This document shows, in pieces, positions 1-10,300 of a stretch of 64,000 nucleotides of DNA. This DNA is from Grammothele lineata (lineage: Eukaryota; Basidiomycota; Agaricomycetes; Polyporales; Polyporaceae), in assembly GCA_002150815.3 (NCBI GenBank), contig NDFF03000387.1, positions 1 to 64,000 on the forward strand, in the 5' to 3' direction. The translations under genes and the position numbers were made by a program. The notes below the pieces were generated by a model. That model made no database searches. It worked only from the letters and a program-made list of their open reading frames with translations, and was not told where the DNA came from. Position 1 is the first letter of the stretch. The number at the start of each line of letters is the position of its first letter.

Positions 1-181
1 GTTGTCGCAGCTGTCTTCCGCACTGTCGGGCGCGTTTTTGGTTCTGCCATGTGCATGGTCGTTCCTTCGTGTGCGTCATTGCGATGGATGACTGCGACGA
101 CAGGAACATCGTCACAGTACTTGGAACGTCCCGCCCCACAGTCATATGATGCAGACTATGGGGTGGTATGCCTGCACAGGC

Positions 182-391
182 TCATCGCGGGCCGAACATC
201 CTCCGCCGCTGCTCGCGTCGCTTCGCATTCATCTCATTCTTCATCCTCCGTGCTAAGTTTTCCATCACTGCTCGCCGCGTCTGTGGCTTCTTCTTCTCCT
301 TCCGCTGAAGGATTGCCACCACTCTCTTCCGTCGCTTCTCATCCTCCCACTCAATCTTCTGCAGGATCTTCTCTGCCTTGTTGTCCTTCAT
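182..391 (-). CDS. Lys/Arg-rich coding fragment
   Basis: The open frame encodes about 69 residues made almost wholly of charged helix formers (Lys, Arg, Glu, Gln), ending in an Arg-rich tail. The frame stays open a little upstream of the first Met, so this is probably the C-terminal exon of a larger, damaged gene. Its composition resembles the basic C-terminal half of the frameshifted gene at 4145-5303, which lies on the same strand, suggesting that both belong to the same family of element-associated proteins. I see no named domain. Confidence 0.3.
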   Translation of the reverse strand: MKDNKAEKILQKIEWEDEKRRKRVVAILQRKEKKKPQTRRAVMENLARRMKNEMNAKRREQRRRMFGPR

Positions 392-641
392 CTTCTTGTA
401 TGGGGGCTTGTAGCCAGGTAAGTCTTCCCTTATATGCTGTCCTTAGGTGGCTGTGACTCTTGCTTTGTCGTCCTTTGTGGGGCTGCTCACTCAGCGTACA
501 GCTTAGTATTTGATTTCTTGTGGGGCCCGAGGCTGGAGTAGGTGGGGCACCATGCCTCGTGGCGGAGGCGCGCAAAGCGCCGACACTCTCGTCGTGGTCG
601 CGCTGCGAAGCGCTCGTTCTCGCGCGCGCGCGCGTTTGTCT

Positions 642-677
642 CGGGCGTACCGGGCGTATCGGGCGTACCGGGCATCG
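642..677. repeat. 9-bp minisatellite, 4 units
   Basis: Four head-to-tail 9-mers of the form CGGGCGTAC with one or two changes. The 9-bp period preserves any reading frame, giving tripeptide repeats on either strand. Confidence 0.85.
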
Positions 678-1065
678 CGCGTCCATTGTGCTGCGCGTTC
701 CAGTCGCGTTGCGCGTCTTGTCGTCGCGTGGCTGGCCCACGTGGCCAGTCCGGGCCGTGTCTTGCAGGAGACGCTGCCGTGCATCCGCGGAGTTCGTACT
801 CCGTGCTCTTCGGGGCGCGTCTCGGCTCGTCGGTCTCTCAAGCGCTTGCGGTGTGGTCGGGCCGTGAGGCACGCCTCGCTTCGATGGCCCGAGCGTTCGG
901 CGCCTCATCGGGGACCCTTGCGCGTCCGTCCCCTTGTCCGGCCTTGCTCGCCATCTCCCCTCCTTCCCGTCTCCCTCTGCTTGTCCTCTCTTCGCGTTCT
1001 CGCTTCCCGCCATCGCGCTCGCGCTCGCTCTCGCTCTCGTCGCCCTCCGTCCCCGCACGCCGTCT

Positions 1066-1110
1066 GTCGCGTCCGTCGCGTCCATCGCGTCCGGCGCATC
1101 CATTGCGTCG
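1066..1110. repeat. 9-bp minisatellite, 5 units
   Basis: Five 9-mers related to GTCGCGTCC (units at 1066, 1075, 1084, 1093 and 1102). It is the second 9-bp array within 450 bp, with a different consensus from the one at 642-677. Confidence 0.8.
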
Positions 1111-2234
1111 ATGCGCGACTTTCGTGTTTCTCTTGCAGGTACGCGTCTCCCTTTCGGTCCGTTCCCATTGTTTACCTGTATACTTACCTTTTTTGATTGT
1201 TGATTTAGACCTCTCCGTCCTGCCATACGGCTCATCGCGGCCATTGTCAAGACTATTGCCGCCGCGCGACCTCCAGTCTTACCCGGAAGATGTTGCAGTC
1301 CCCGCGCGCCGTCCGTCCAAGAAACGCGTCCATCGCGCGTGCGTTAGCGGATGCTTTCGCGATCGTGCTGCAAGAGCTAGCTGCGAAGAGAAGGAGGATA
1401 CGGGTGCGTCGTCGGCGTGGGCCGCGGCGTGCTCGTTCTTCAGGTACGTTCATCATTTTGAGTCTCTTTATTCATTCATGGGAGGGCTTCGTGCCCTCCA
1501 TTCCTATCGTGCATCCGTACCGAAGTCGCGAGTCGCCGCGCTGTCCGTGAGCCCGTCGTGGGCCTTTCGTGCTCATGCCGAGTTCCGTGCAGCGCGTCGT
1601 GCGCCGACTTTCGCATCCTTATTCCTGTCCTAGAGGCGGCGTTTGTGCCTTGCCCTTGCAGATCTCTTCTGCGGGGGCGCGACACTTTCGCTCGCCTTTC
1701 TTCTCTTAGATCCTTGGGCTTCGTTCCTAAGTTGTTAGCGTGATCTCGTGTCTACGTTAGTTGTGTGTCAGGGAGTGCTCCTTCCTGAGCACCTATCCTA
1801 GGCTCGATGATGTCGTTGGCTACTTAGGACACGTTTGGGGTAAGGTCAACATGTTGTACATTGGGAGGTACTCGTAATAGGTACACTACGAGGACGACAG
1901 GGTGGGACCGTTACGCGGTCCGTTTTCGACGGGGGCGTATCGTACAGAGGCGGAGACGTGTACTGGGGGTTTTCTGCATATGCGAGGGGCGCGACATACA
2001 TAATCAAGGGATTTTTGTAAGTTTTTCGGAGGGGAACGAGTCGAAACCGGAACTATACGAAGGATTTTCGGAGTTTTTCCAGGCTGGGAGGCGTACGAGT
2101 CGAGACGAGGCGAGAGGCATAGGGGGCGAGTTATGGGCATAGGGGGGGACATATGGAAGAACGGGGTCATAAGAAACGTACGGTTATCCTTTACGGACAC
2201 TTTTGCGGACGCTGGGCGAGTGCCCGCGTGTGCC

Positions 2235-3773
2235 TTAAATCATCTCCGGCTCGATCTCCATGGGGTACGCGTTCGGGCCGTCATCGCGCGCGACCTCTCC
2301 GCATCCGACGCGACTACGCGTTGCGCGGCGCAGGGAGCGCACGATGCCGCGCACGAACTTGTTCTCGGAGCGTGTCCACTTGCGGACGGGCACGCTCATC
2401 AGGCCTGCGAGCCCGGTTCTCTCGAGTGGCTGGAGGGCGAGCACGGACGTGTTGCGCTCAGGCGTCGGGGCGCGCGTGGGCTTGCGCTGGAGCTTGCGCG
2501 ATCGCGGCTTGGGAGGCGGGGACGGCGTAGCGCGAGATGGCGGCTTCGTGCGCCGCGGGCGCAGGTCGTAGCGGGATTGAGTACTGCCGCTTGAGCTGGA
2601 GCTGAGGGTCGTTACCGTAAGCATAGCCTTTCGTCGCGGGAGGGGCGGTCGAGAGGGGGGCGGAGACTCGGGTCGTGGCGAGGTCGCTGCAGCAGGCGTA
2701 GGGGCACGGGCCGGGAGGACTGCGCTGTCGCGGTTCGGTGGGGAGAAGTAGTCGGGCTCGGGATCGGGGTACTCGAGGCTCGGTAGCCGCGACGGCGGCA
2801 GTGCCTGCACCGACCAACGTCCCGACGCGACGTAGTCGATGGGACTGTAGGACCTCGGCGTGGCTAGCTCGTCCTCCTCCTCGGTTCTCGCGGCCGGTGT
2901 CGAGGGCGGGGTGACTATCGCTGGTGGCGGGAGCGTTGGCGACGGCGGCGGCGGCGTAGGGATTGGGCTCGGAAGGGTAGCCCACCCACTGATATCCACT
3001 GACTCCGGGACGGACGGCGGGATCCCGAGCGACTCCCTCATCGCGCGCGCGTTTTCGGTGAACTGCTTTATTTGTTCGCACGCAATCCTCAGTGCGTCGT
3101 CGATGGATAGAGGCTCCTCGGGAGACTCACCGGGGGGGGTGGCGCGTGGCTCGACGGCGGCAGCGTCATCTGTCGTAACGGGCTCGATGGGTACGGGGCG
3201 TGCGGGGACTGCGCGCGTCGGGAGGAAGGGGTAGGGAGTGGGAGGTCGCGCCGGTCCGGTGGTGAGGATGGATCCAACGAGAGGGGGTTGAATGTCGGTG
3301 GCCGTCGAATGCTCGTCGGGTCGCGCAGCGTCTCGGCAGCTATACGACTGAGCAACGGGATCGGTGGGGAGGATGGGTGGCCATGCAGGATCGCCTCCAG
3401 GCTGGTGGAACGGGCCGACGGGGAACTGCGTGATGGGAGGAGGTCGAGCGGAGTCGGGAGCGAAGTAGAGGAGCCCTTCGCCGACGAGAGGAGGCTGGTG
3501 CGGGATGGGGCTGTCGATGGAGATTCGAGAGAGGAGGAAAGGCATGGCGTAGCGGGCGGGGTCCCAAGGCGCGCCGAAACGAACGGAGGGAGAGATCGTA
3601 TAGGAGGCGGCGAAATCGAGTCGGTTGACGGGGGATCGATAAACGTCCGCATGGCCGGACGACTGCGCGATGTAAGAGGCAATAGCTCGGGCTCCCGTTG
3701 TAGGAGAGAGAGTCGGTGGTACGTCGGGGGGGTCATAGGTGTGGATGCGAGAGTACGAGGGTGCGGTGGTCAT
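2235..3773 (-). CDS. 512-aa proline-rich protein of unknown function
   Basis: Single uninterrupted frame of 512 residues with no recognisable catalytic domain. It is very rich in Pro, Ser, Thr and Arg; a short helical stretch near residues 225-250 precedes long PP- and SP-rich spacers, and the C-terminal 120 residues are basic (many R, K and P). A TATA-like CATAAAAG lies about 75 bp before the ATG, so it may have its own promoter. It is one of several minus-strand Pro-rich ORFs between 2.2 and 6.2 kb, downstream of a Gag-protease gene on the same strand. It could be an accessory ORF of a large retroelement or a disordered host protein; sequence alone does not decide. I see no intron signals that are needed. 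Confidence 0.5.
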   Translation of the reverse strand: MTTAPSYSRIHTYDPPDVPPTLSPTTGARAIASYIAQSSGHADVYRSPVNRLDFAASYTISPSVRFGAPWDPARYAMPFLLSRISIDSPIPHQPPLVGEGLLYFAPDSARPPPITQFPVGPFHQPGGDPAWPPILPTDPVAQSYSCRDAARPDEHSTATDIQPPLVGSILTTGPARPPTPYPFLPTRAVPARPVPIEPVTTDDAAAVEPRATPPGESPEEPLSIDDALRIACEQIKQFTENARAMRESLGIPPSVPESVDISGWATLPSPIPTPPPPSPTLPPPAIVTPPSTPAARTEEEDELATPRSYSPIDYVASGRWSVQALPPSRLPSLEYPDPEPDYFSPPNRDSAVLPARAPTPAAATSPRPESPPPSRPPLPRRKAMLTVTTLSSSSSGSTQSRYDLRPRRTKPPSRATPSPPPKPRSRKLQRKPTRAPTPERNTSVLALQPLERTGLAGLMSVPVRKWTRSENKFVRGIVRSLRRATRSRVGCGEVARDDGPNAYPMEIEPEMI

Positions 3774-3845
3774 AGAGACGGTGGGATTTTGCGGGTGAGG
3801 CTCGTTGGTGGATGTCCTGGCCTCTCGGTTCGTCTTTCCACTCGT

Positions 3846-3853
3846 CTTTTATG
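3846..3853 (-). promoter_or_regulatory. TATA-like box of the 512-aa ORF
   Basis: CATAAAAG on the minus strand, about 75 bp upstream of the ATG at 3773. The spacing matches the other minus-strand ORFs of this cluster. Confidence 0.35.
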
Positions 3854-4144
3854 CCCGTGCGTCCCCTTGCTTATCTCTCCTGTTTCTCTGTACTCGTTTT
3901 CGTCTAGTCTCTCGTTCCCGTACTTGCCCTTTCCTAATCCGGACATGCGTGTATGTCCAACGCGCTCGGGGCTCTCCTTGTCGCATCTCCGTCAGCTGCT
4001 CCTCCCGTCTCCATGCCTCGTGCGTGTCTTCTTCTCCTCTCCACTCCCTCTCGCTAACTTCTCCCGCTCTCCTCGTGGCTTTTCGGACTTATCTTCTGAG
4101 TGCGGCTTCGTGTCGCGTGGCCTCCAGGCCGTACTCTTCTGACA

Positions 4145-4945
4145 TCATTTCTCCCGTGCCCACATATCTTGCTGTGGATACCTTGGTGTGTGCTCTTGTC
4201 TACTTGTTGCGTCTTTGCTGACCTTGTGGCCTTCCTCGCGCTTCATGCTGGTATGTCTTGCTGCCTTTTCAGAGCTCCGGGGGCCGTTTTTCGGGCACCC
4301 TCTGACGTAGTTGGGCCACTGTGCTCGGCCCACCTTCCTGGTATGTCCGTCCGTTTGTGGGTCTTTGTTGTCATCCGTGCTGACTTTCGCCTCCTTGTGT
4401 TTTTGCTCGGCTTTGGCTGGCATTCCGTCGGCTCTCCGTGCGCTCGTTATGGGATCTCCTATGCTTGTCGCGGTGCCTTGAACTTGTCTCCGGCCACTTC
4501 CGTGGCATGTCCGGCCCTTTCCGGGAGCTGTTGTGTGGCTGCGCTCGGCGCGCATTCGAGCTTTCCGCTCCCGCGCAGCCCGCCTCTTCGCGGCTGCTTG
4601 GTCAAGTTGTTTTCGTGCGTCCTCGGTAAGTCTTGCCCTTACCCGTTCTCGTCCTCGTTGGCTGAGACATTCCCAGTAGGTCTGTTGTACCCGTTTCTCG
4701 TATGGGACTGTGTCCTGCGGTTTGACTAATGTGCCCGCGATTGCAGCAAGTCGGGCGCGAGTCTCGACGTCTCGTAGGTACGGTGGGAGCATAGGCGGTG
4801 ATCGGTCTTTACGCAGAGTACGTCTAATTGGGGGTATGTACTCTAGTAATGATACGACTGTGTATTCGACTACTGGGAATGAGAACTCGATTTCTGAGGG
4901 GATTTTTCGCGCTAAGTCTAATATCCAACTACTAATTTCCGTCGC
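4145..4945 (-). CDS. basic protein, downstream half of a frameshifted gene
   Basis: The frame is open from 4945 and reads naturally on from the 123-residue ORF that ends at 4932, but in the +1 frame. The first 60 residues (…SSWILDLARK…EYIPPIRRTL…) look like folded protein. They are followed by a Met (4792), a conserved-looking PPYLRDVETRARL segment and a long Arg/Lys/Ala helix. The last 120 or so residues are low-complexity and polar and may be non-coding. The overlap between the two frames is only 14 nt (4932-4945). Either the gene carries a one-base indel, or translation slips +1, or an assembly error is present. No database family recognised. Confidence 0.45.
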   Translation of the reverse strand, partial: ATEISSWILDLARKIPSEIEFSFPVVEYTVVSLLEYIPPIRRTLRKDRSPPMLPPYLRDVETRARLAAIAGTLVKPQDTVPYEKRVQQTYWECLSQRGRERVRARLTEDARKQLDQAAAKRRAARERKARMRAERSHTTAPGKGRTCHGSGRRQVQGTATSIGDPITSARRADGMPAKAEQKHKEAKVSTDDNKDPQTDGHTRKVGRAQWPNYVRGCPKNGPRSSEKAARHTSMKREEGHKVSKDATSRQEHTPRYPQQDMWAREK

Positions 4946-5303
4946 CTATGTCGATGGGTGGAAGCTCGATCGCGAGCTTCTGGATCTTGCCCGTCTCTGG
5001 GCATTCCGCTTCGAAAACAGTCCAGGCTTGCAGGAACTGTTGCTCAGGTGTGCTCGGTGCGTCCCTTTTCTTCTTCCGCTGCTTTTCCTCCCACAACTCC
5101 TTTACGCTCTTCTTCGACAATTTCTTTTTGGACCTGGCTTTCGTCGCGGGTGAGTGAACCTTGCCGGTCTGTACATCAGGTCTACTAACGGACGACCGAG
5201 TACGATACTGGCTACCGAGGGCTCGTGCGACATGCTGCAGGCGGCGTGGTGCCTTTGGTGGGGAGATTTGAGGCCCGTTGGTTACAGCTGTGGGGGCCTC
5301 CAT
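4932..5303 (-). CDS. 123-aa ORF, upstream half of the frameshifted gene
   Basis: Starts at an ATG 46 bp downstream of a clean TATATATA box, so the start is well supported. The N-terminal half is Arg/Pro-rich. A KARSKKKLSKK-type basic patch at about residues 67-85 precedes a folded-looking C-terminus (…FLQAWTVFEAECPETGKIQ…). It stops at TAG 4932-4934, exactly where a second frame opens, and the combined product would be about 380 residues. Function unknown. It overlaps no other gene but begins only 115 bp after the preceding minus-strand ORF ends. Confidence 0.5.
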   Translation of the reverse strand: MEAPTAVTNGPQISPPKAPRRLQHVARALGSQYRTRSSVSRPDVQTGKVHSPATKARSKKKLSKKSVKELWEEKQRKKKRDAPSTPEQQFLQAWTVFEAECPETGKIQKLAIELPPIDIGDGN

Positions 5304-5348
5304 GCTCGTCTATTCGTGGGTGTCCTTTAAGCGAGTTCCGATAACCTG

Positions 5349-5356
5349 TATATATA
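5349..5356 (-). promoter_or_regulatory. TATA box of the 123-aa ORF
   Basis: TATATATA about 46 bp upstream of the ATG at 5303, in a minus-strand context. Confidence 0.55.
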
Positions 5357-5418
5357 CCGATAGGTGTGGGGCTCCTACTCCGCGATGACTGAGATAGAAG
5401 GGGGAATGCTCCGCGCCT

Positions 5419-6219
5419 TTACTCATCGCTCCGTTCTGCTGACTGAGGGTTCGATGTCGCTGACTGAGGGGTCTGCGGGGCCGTGTTGTATGGAGTGGGC
5501 GCACGACGTGATCTCATGACGAGTAGCTGGTCTGGCCCCTGGCTGTCGCTGTCTGAGGACTCTGGGGAGGAGCGTCCGTTCACCATTCTCGTCCGTACAT
5601 AGCTGGTTCTAGCAGGCCAGGTGGGGATATGAACCGAGGGAGGCTGGAAGTACTCGGCGAGGTTCGCAATGCCAGCTGATCGAACAAGCTGGCTGGGGGC
5701 TGGCTCATCATCGCTTGAGTCATCGTCCTCGGTGTCACTGCAAGACTGGAGGGGGGGCATTGGGGTCTCGGGACGGGGAGCTTCCTCAGGTGCGGGTGTC
5801 GGAACACGCTCTAGGGTCGAATCCGCGGATGCTGGTGGCTCTGCAGGTGGAGTTGGAACAGGAGGGGCCTCACTGTGGCTACTAATGCCACCAGACTGCT
5901 CGTCGCTAGAAGGCGTGTGCGTGTATGGGGGTGGGGGTACTCGTCCAGAGCGGCCTCCTCCTCGACCGTGACGACGACGGCGTGGGTTTCCTGGGTGGGG
6001 CAGCGGGTGACTATGACCAATGCTCGGAGCATGATACGGTCCCATGCACGGTCTCGGTGAGTGTATGCAGGTGCGGGCTGGGCTGTAGCTAGTCGAGGAC
6101 GGTGGGATGACGACGAGTGGGAACATCTGCGGGACCATCATCATCGGGATCTGCATAATGAGGCCCTGAGGAATGGACATGTTCCTCTGGTGTTGGCAGT
6201 AGAAGCTTTGGCAAATCAT
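5419..6219 (-). CDS. 266-aa Pro/Ser-rich protein with acidic tract
   Basis: The frame is open from 6423, but I start it at the ATG at 6219 because a TATA box (6299-6306) lies about 80 bp upstream of that Met and downstream of the earlier ones. The protein has a short hydrophobic Met/Pro-rich N-terminus, an Arg/Gly patch, a PPxP-rich middle, an acidic DTEDDDSSDDE tract and a C-terminal AEYFQPPSV…WPARTSYVR segment that looks conserved rather than random. No catalytic motif is visible. Same strand and same composition class as the 512-aa ORF; probably part of the same set of element-associated or rapidly evolving disordered proteins. Confidence 0.45.
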   Translation of the reverse strand: MICQSFYCQHQRNMSIPQGLIMQIPMMMVPQMFPLVVIPPSSTSYSPARTCIHSPRPCMGPYHAPSIGHSHPLPHPGNPRRRRHGRGGGRSGRVPPPPYTHTPSSDEQSGGISSHSEAPPVPTPPAEPPASADSTLERVPTPAPEEAPRPETPMPPLQSCSDTEDDDSSDDEPAPSQLVRSAGIANLAEYFQPPSVHIPTWPARTSYVRTRMVNGRSSPESSDSDSQGPDQLLVMRSRRAPTPYNTAPQTPQSATSNPQSAERSDE

Positions 6220-6298
6220 GGCTAGTAGGTAAGGCAAATGCTGTATGTAGTGGAGGTGTCTATCGCTGATGATGCTGTTGAAGGGCTGAGGCAAGGGG

Positions 6299-6306
6299 CT
6301 TATATA
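6299..6306 (-). promoter_or_regulatory. TATA box of the 266-aa ORF
   Basis: TATATAAG on the minus strand, about 80 bp before the ATG at 6219. The degenerate CGGAG/CGGGG repeat field lies immediately upstream of it. Confidence 0.5.
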
Positions 6307-6336
6307 CTCTTTGGTTCGTTTCCTATTTGTCGTAGG

Positions 6337-6535
6337 CGGAGTGCGCTCGGTAATCACTGCGGAGTATGTTACCATGGTTGCGGGGCCATTGCCGAGATGA
6401 TTTGTCAGAGTGCGGGGCCTCAATTGGGAATAGTCGGAGTATGCCGTGCGGTCGCGGGGCCTGGCGGGGCTGCTACTATCTGTAGTCGGAGCAGGCGGGT
6501 TTCCTTGCCGTGTGTTCGCGGGGCCTCAAACGGAG
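6337..6535. repeat. degenerate CGGAG/CGGGGCC repeat field upstream of a TATA box
   Basis: At least eight occurrences of CGGAGT, CGGAGC or CGGGGCC at irregular spacings of roughly 20-35 bp. The arrangement (repeat field, then TATA, then ORF, all minus strand) copies that at 12820-12980 upstream of the Gag-protease gene, where the same GGAG/GGGG core recurs every 20 bp. This suggests a shared upstream activating motif. Confidence 0.45.
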
Positions 6536-6539
6536 CGCT

Positions 6540-7384
6540 TGGTAAGAATTTGAAATGAACAGTGCCATGCTTATAAAGCCCTGTTTGGGGTTGTGCATGC
6601 CAGATCTTGCCTCTGGGTCTAGGGCTGGCCGCCCCACAGTCATAGATGTGGTCCTTCTTATCACATGTAGCTCGTGACAAGCCTTAGACTTTTGAGTTGT
6701 GTGCATTGATGGACGATCCTTCTTGCCATGTGGCTTCGGAGATACCCGAGCCGTCCCGGAAACTTGGCGCATTTCTGGTCCCTATCTCCGCTGATGAGAC
6801 TTTTGGGGTCCTATAGTCTCTGGGGTCCCTGTCCTTCACATTGATGGTTCATCCCACGTGTATGGCTTCTCGGCCTTCTCCGTTTCCTTTCCTGGCATGG
6901 CCCTTGTCGAGTCACTGCGCTCGGCTAGCAGACAGACGCTCGCTTTTAGCACATATAAGCTCCTCCAAAGTGGGTCGATTGAGGCTGGGGTGCGTGCCCC
7001 TCCCCCACGCATCCCCTCATCACTGCGTCGTGCTCGGGTTGGTCACCCGCCCTTGTTCGTTCCTTTTATCCTTATTCCTAATCGTACGCCCTTCTTTCCT
7101 CTTGCTTAATGGTTCATGAACGCTAACGTGTCGTGTTGTATAGTATCTTTATCTTCGTCCGAGCTCTCGACTCCGGCAAAACGTCATGTGGAGCGTGGCG
7201 TCGCAGGGCTCTCATTGGTCTTGTCATCGGTGCGTATTTCTTGTGTTTGTCTGTGAATGTTAGCTAATCGTTTCTTTATAGACTTATGGAGGCTTCTGTA
7301 TCATTAGTTTCTTCATAGACTAGTGGGTTCTGGACTTATACACGTCGGTCCATCATACATTACCTGTGCGTGCGTGTGCGCAAG
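6540..7384. other. non-coding stretch between the Gag-protease stop and the Pro-rich ORFs
   Basis: No reverse transcriptase, RNase H or integrase motif can be read in any frame here, although this is where pol would follow the Gag-protease gene. A plus-strand pyrimidine run around 6865-6895 would be a polypurine tract on the coding strand of the element. Confidence 0.4.
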
Positions 7385-10300
7385 CTACTGCCGTCGCCAA
7401 ACGGATATGCTCGTGCCATCAGGTAGGTGGATCACGTAAGGCTCATGGCGTGAACGGTGTGTGTGTCGCATGTACGCTCGTCGGTACGACTGTCCGGGCC
7501 ATGCAGATACTGGTGGGTATGCATGTGAGCTTATCGGCCCTGGGTACGGTGGCATCCATGGGAATCCGTGATACGGTGGGTGTGCAGGTGCGCGTGGCCA
7601 TGTTGGCATGCTCGGTGGGTACACTGCATGTTGGTGCGGCATGTGTGTGTGCTGCCATCCGTTCTGAGTCCATACTACTGCGCCTATCACTGGCTGCGAG
7701 TCTGAGACTGTTGCCCATGAGTCGTTGCTTCCGACTATGCTCATGTGTGAATCTGATCCTGATGACGTTCTTTGTGACCCACTCGGACTTCCAGTGGTCA
7801 TTGTAGTGCTCGACGCTTGGCTGTCCGACTCCTGCTTGTGTATGATCGGCTCTTTTGCTTCCAACGGGTGTGAGTTGAGTTCTAAAAAGAGCTCTTCTCG
7901 TTCTTCTTGAGATAGCGAGGCAAGGAAGCCTTGCGTTGGTCGCATGAGTGGTGACGTCATGTCCAGCGGGCTCTCTGATCTTTCTCTCTTCTTCTGTTCC
8001 TCTTCTTCAGCTACTTTGACACGTTCGGTTGGGAATGGAAGGTACGCAATCCGTAGTACAGCGTGCCCTTCTCGGTATTTTCCATCGACCTTGATTAGCA
8101 CGTTCTTTAAAAGAAAGTGGTCCTCCTCTTCTGTGATGTTGAGTCGTTGGAAGTTGGTCAGCCTGTCTGCCTCCATAGGTTCCATCATGTCGATTGTTGG
8201 CCGTTCTAGCTCCAGGTCTCGTTTCATGAGTTTCTTGACATACTGGTCGATCAAATCCTTATAGAAAAGATCACTGAGCTCATAGTCGGTGAGTACGTGC
8301 TCTGGAAGCGGGATTATTTCGCCAGGCAGGTCGCCAAGTGGCAAGTCCCATAGCTCATCCTCTGGAGTGTCTGGTTGGTGCGGTGGGAAGGTCTCATAGT
8401 TATCGCCATAGTCCATGACTGGTAGAGGATATCTTGGCTGCGAGATACGGTGGTATAGTTGGCTGAACGGCTCGGTCTGTGCCTGCGATCCCTCTTCTGC
8501 ATTGCCTGACTGGCTATTGTTGGGTTCAGAGGTCGGTGACGTTGATCTTCTCACTAAGGGTTCCATCATTTCTTCCAACTCTTGAGTATCACTGAAATCG
8601 AGGACCGGAATATCTTCTGAATCGTCTGGTGAGGACCATTGCGATTCTGGTGTCATAACTGTTCCAACAATGTTCGATGGCAAAATCCCAGGCATGAAGA
8701 CATCATTGGTTGGTGTGATGAGTGCCTCAAATGTATGCCGCCCGTTTTGTGATCGAACACCGATTATCACTCCTTCTTCTATGTGTTCTAGTGACATCTT
8801 GTTGTATATCTGCCATGGCCTTCCAAGGATTCCTTTGACTGCGAGCTCATCGACAATATGAAACATCGTGAGTGCGGTTACCATTCCGAGCTTGACAATG
8901 CAGGCCCATATTCCTTGGCACTTCAGTGGTTGCCCATTGATGTTCAGCAGCTGTCCCTTTCGCAGATGAACTGATTCCCCTCCGAGACGTTTCCATATAG
9001 AAGTATGCAGACAATTAACTTGTGATCCCGTGTCGACCATGAACGGAATTCTTTCTTGTCGCATTCGTACATGTAGTACTAGTGGTGGTGCCGCTGGGAT
9101 CTGATTTGGGGTCGCAATCTGCTGATTCTTGGCCTCTGGGTCGATCGTGACCATGCCTACGATACTGGGATTTGGTGAGTCCGGCTCCTCTGTTTCAGCG
9201 TAGCGGATGCGGTCTGTATATGTGTAGGGTACCACTCGAACAATCATGTGGCCAAAGACTCCTCCATTTTTGGTGAATAGCTTTGCATCGCGTAGTAAGA
9301 AGGTTTGGCTCGAGCTGAGTGACGAGTATCGTGGGTACTCCGTAGATGATTCACACATAATTGAGCAGGGGCCTTGCTTCTGAGGGATCGAGTGTAGGTC
9401 CTCCATGTGTAGTAATCTGTGCAGCTGCTGATGGATCATTCTCTCCTTCTCATCTTCTGTGAGAGGTGGCCGGTCTAGCTCTGGGAACAGATATTCAAGT
9501 GCCGCTTCTTCTTGGTCTTGTGGTTGACTGGCTGCAGGCTGGGGCTCCTCTGTTGTCGCCATGTAGCACTGTGGAAGTTCCTCGAGGTAGGCATGAACCT
9601 TTTCTGTGTCATCCTCGGTTTCCACTATGTTTGTGTCAGCTTGCCGCTTATACTGTTCGTATAGTGCTTGTGTCTCTGGGTCGACTTCGTAAACTTGTAG
9701 TTCATCGTCTGGATATCCTTTGATTGCACTTGGAAAGGTTAGGAAGGTTCCCTCATCCTTTTCTCGGATTCCTACACGATTCTCCCGTTGCCATGGTCGT
9801 CCAAGAAGTCCAACGAATGGAGCCTTGTCTGCGATATATGCGTCTAGTACCGTTTCGACGTGTCCTACGCTCAAACGGATGTCTCTGACTAGTCCCAGCA
9901 TTTCTCCCATACCGCCGTTAGCATCTTTCATCATGATTGCCTTGCTACGGTCTATCGGCTTCTGAACTGCCTTGCGACAAACATCATGGCTGATAATGTT
10001 TATCATTGAGCCTGTGTCCACAATGAACTCGACCGATCTATCATTGATGTCGCCCTTCATCTTGATTAAAGGGTGTGTAGTTGCCATGACTAGGTTGGAG
10101 ACCGTGGGCTGCGCAAACTCGACCTTCTTGACCTTGAGTGTGTCTTGCATGTGACTGGAGATTTCCCGAGAGCATCCGAGAAGCTCTTTTACCGACAGGG
10201 TTACTGGGGCAGCAAGTGCTCGTTCTGTGATCCCTTGTATGTCTACCTGCTGACTAAGTTGGGACTTGCGGACTGCCTTTGTTGCTGGTGGTGCAGCTGG

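Larger units (their letters stand above)
1..1750. other. pyrimidine-biased, gene-poor left end
   Basis: The plus strand is strikingly C/T-rich over long stretches, so the minus strand is purine-rich. Overlapping open frames occur on both strands without recognisable domains. The only coding-looking piece is the basic peptide at 182-391 on the minus strand. Splice-like AG/GT junctions occur on the plus strand near 418, 1138 and 1441, but I could not join them into a convincing protein. It most resembles decayed mobile-element or subtelomere-like low-complexity DNA; that is inference. Confidence 0.4.

Noticed and set aside
351..1250. 299-aa minus-strand frame and 363-aa plus-strand frame at the left end
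   Set aside because: Both are dominated by 9-bp minisatellite-derived tripeptides and Arg/Ser/Ala shadows; no conserved segment.
6240..6560. Region considered as a 3' LTR partner of the Gag-protease element
   Set aside because: It shares TATA and repeat layout with 12750-12980, but the sequences do not align base for base and the following DNA encodes the 266-aa ORF.
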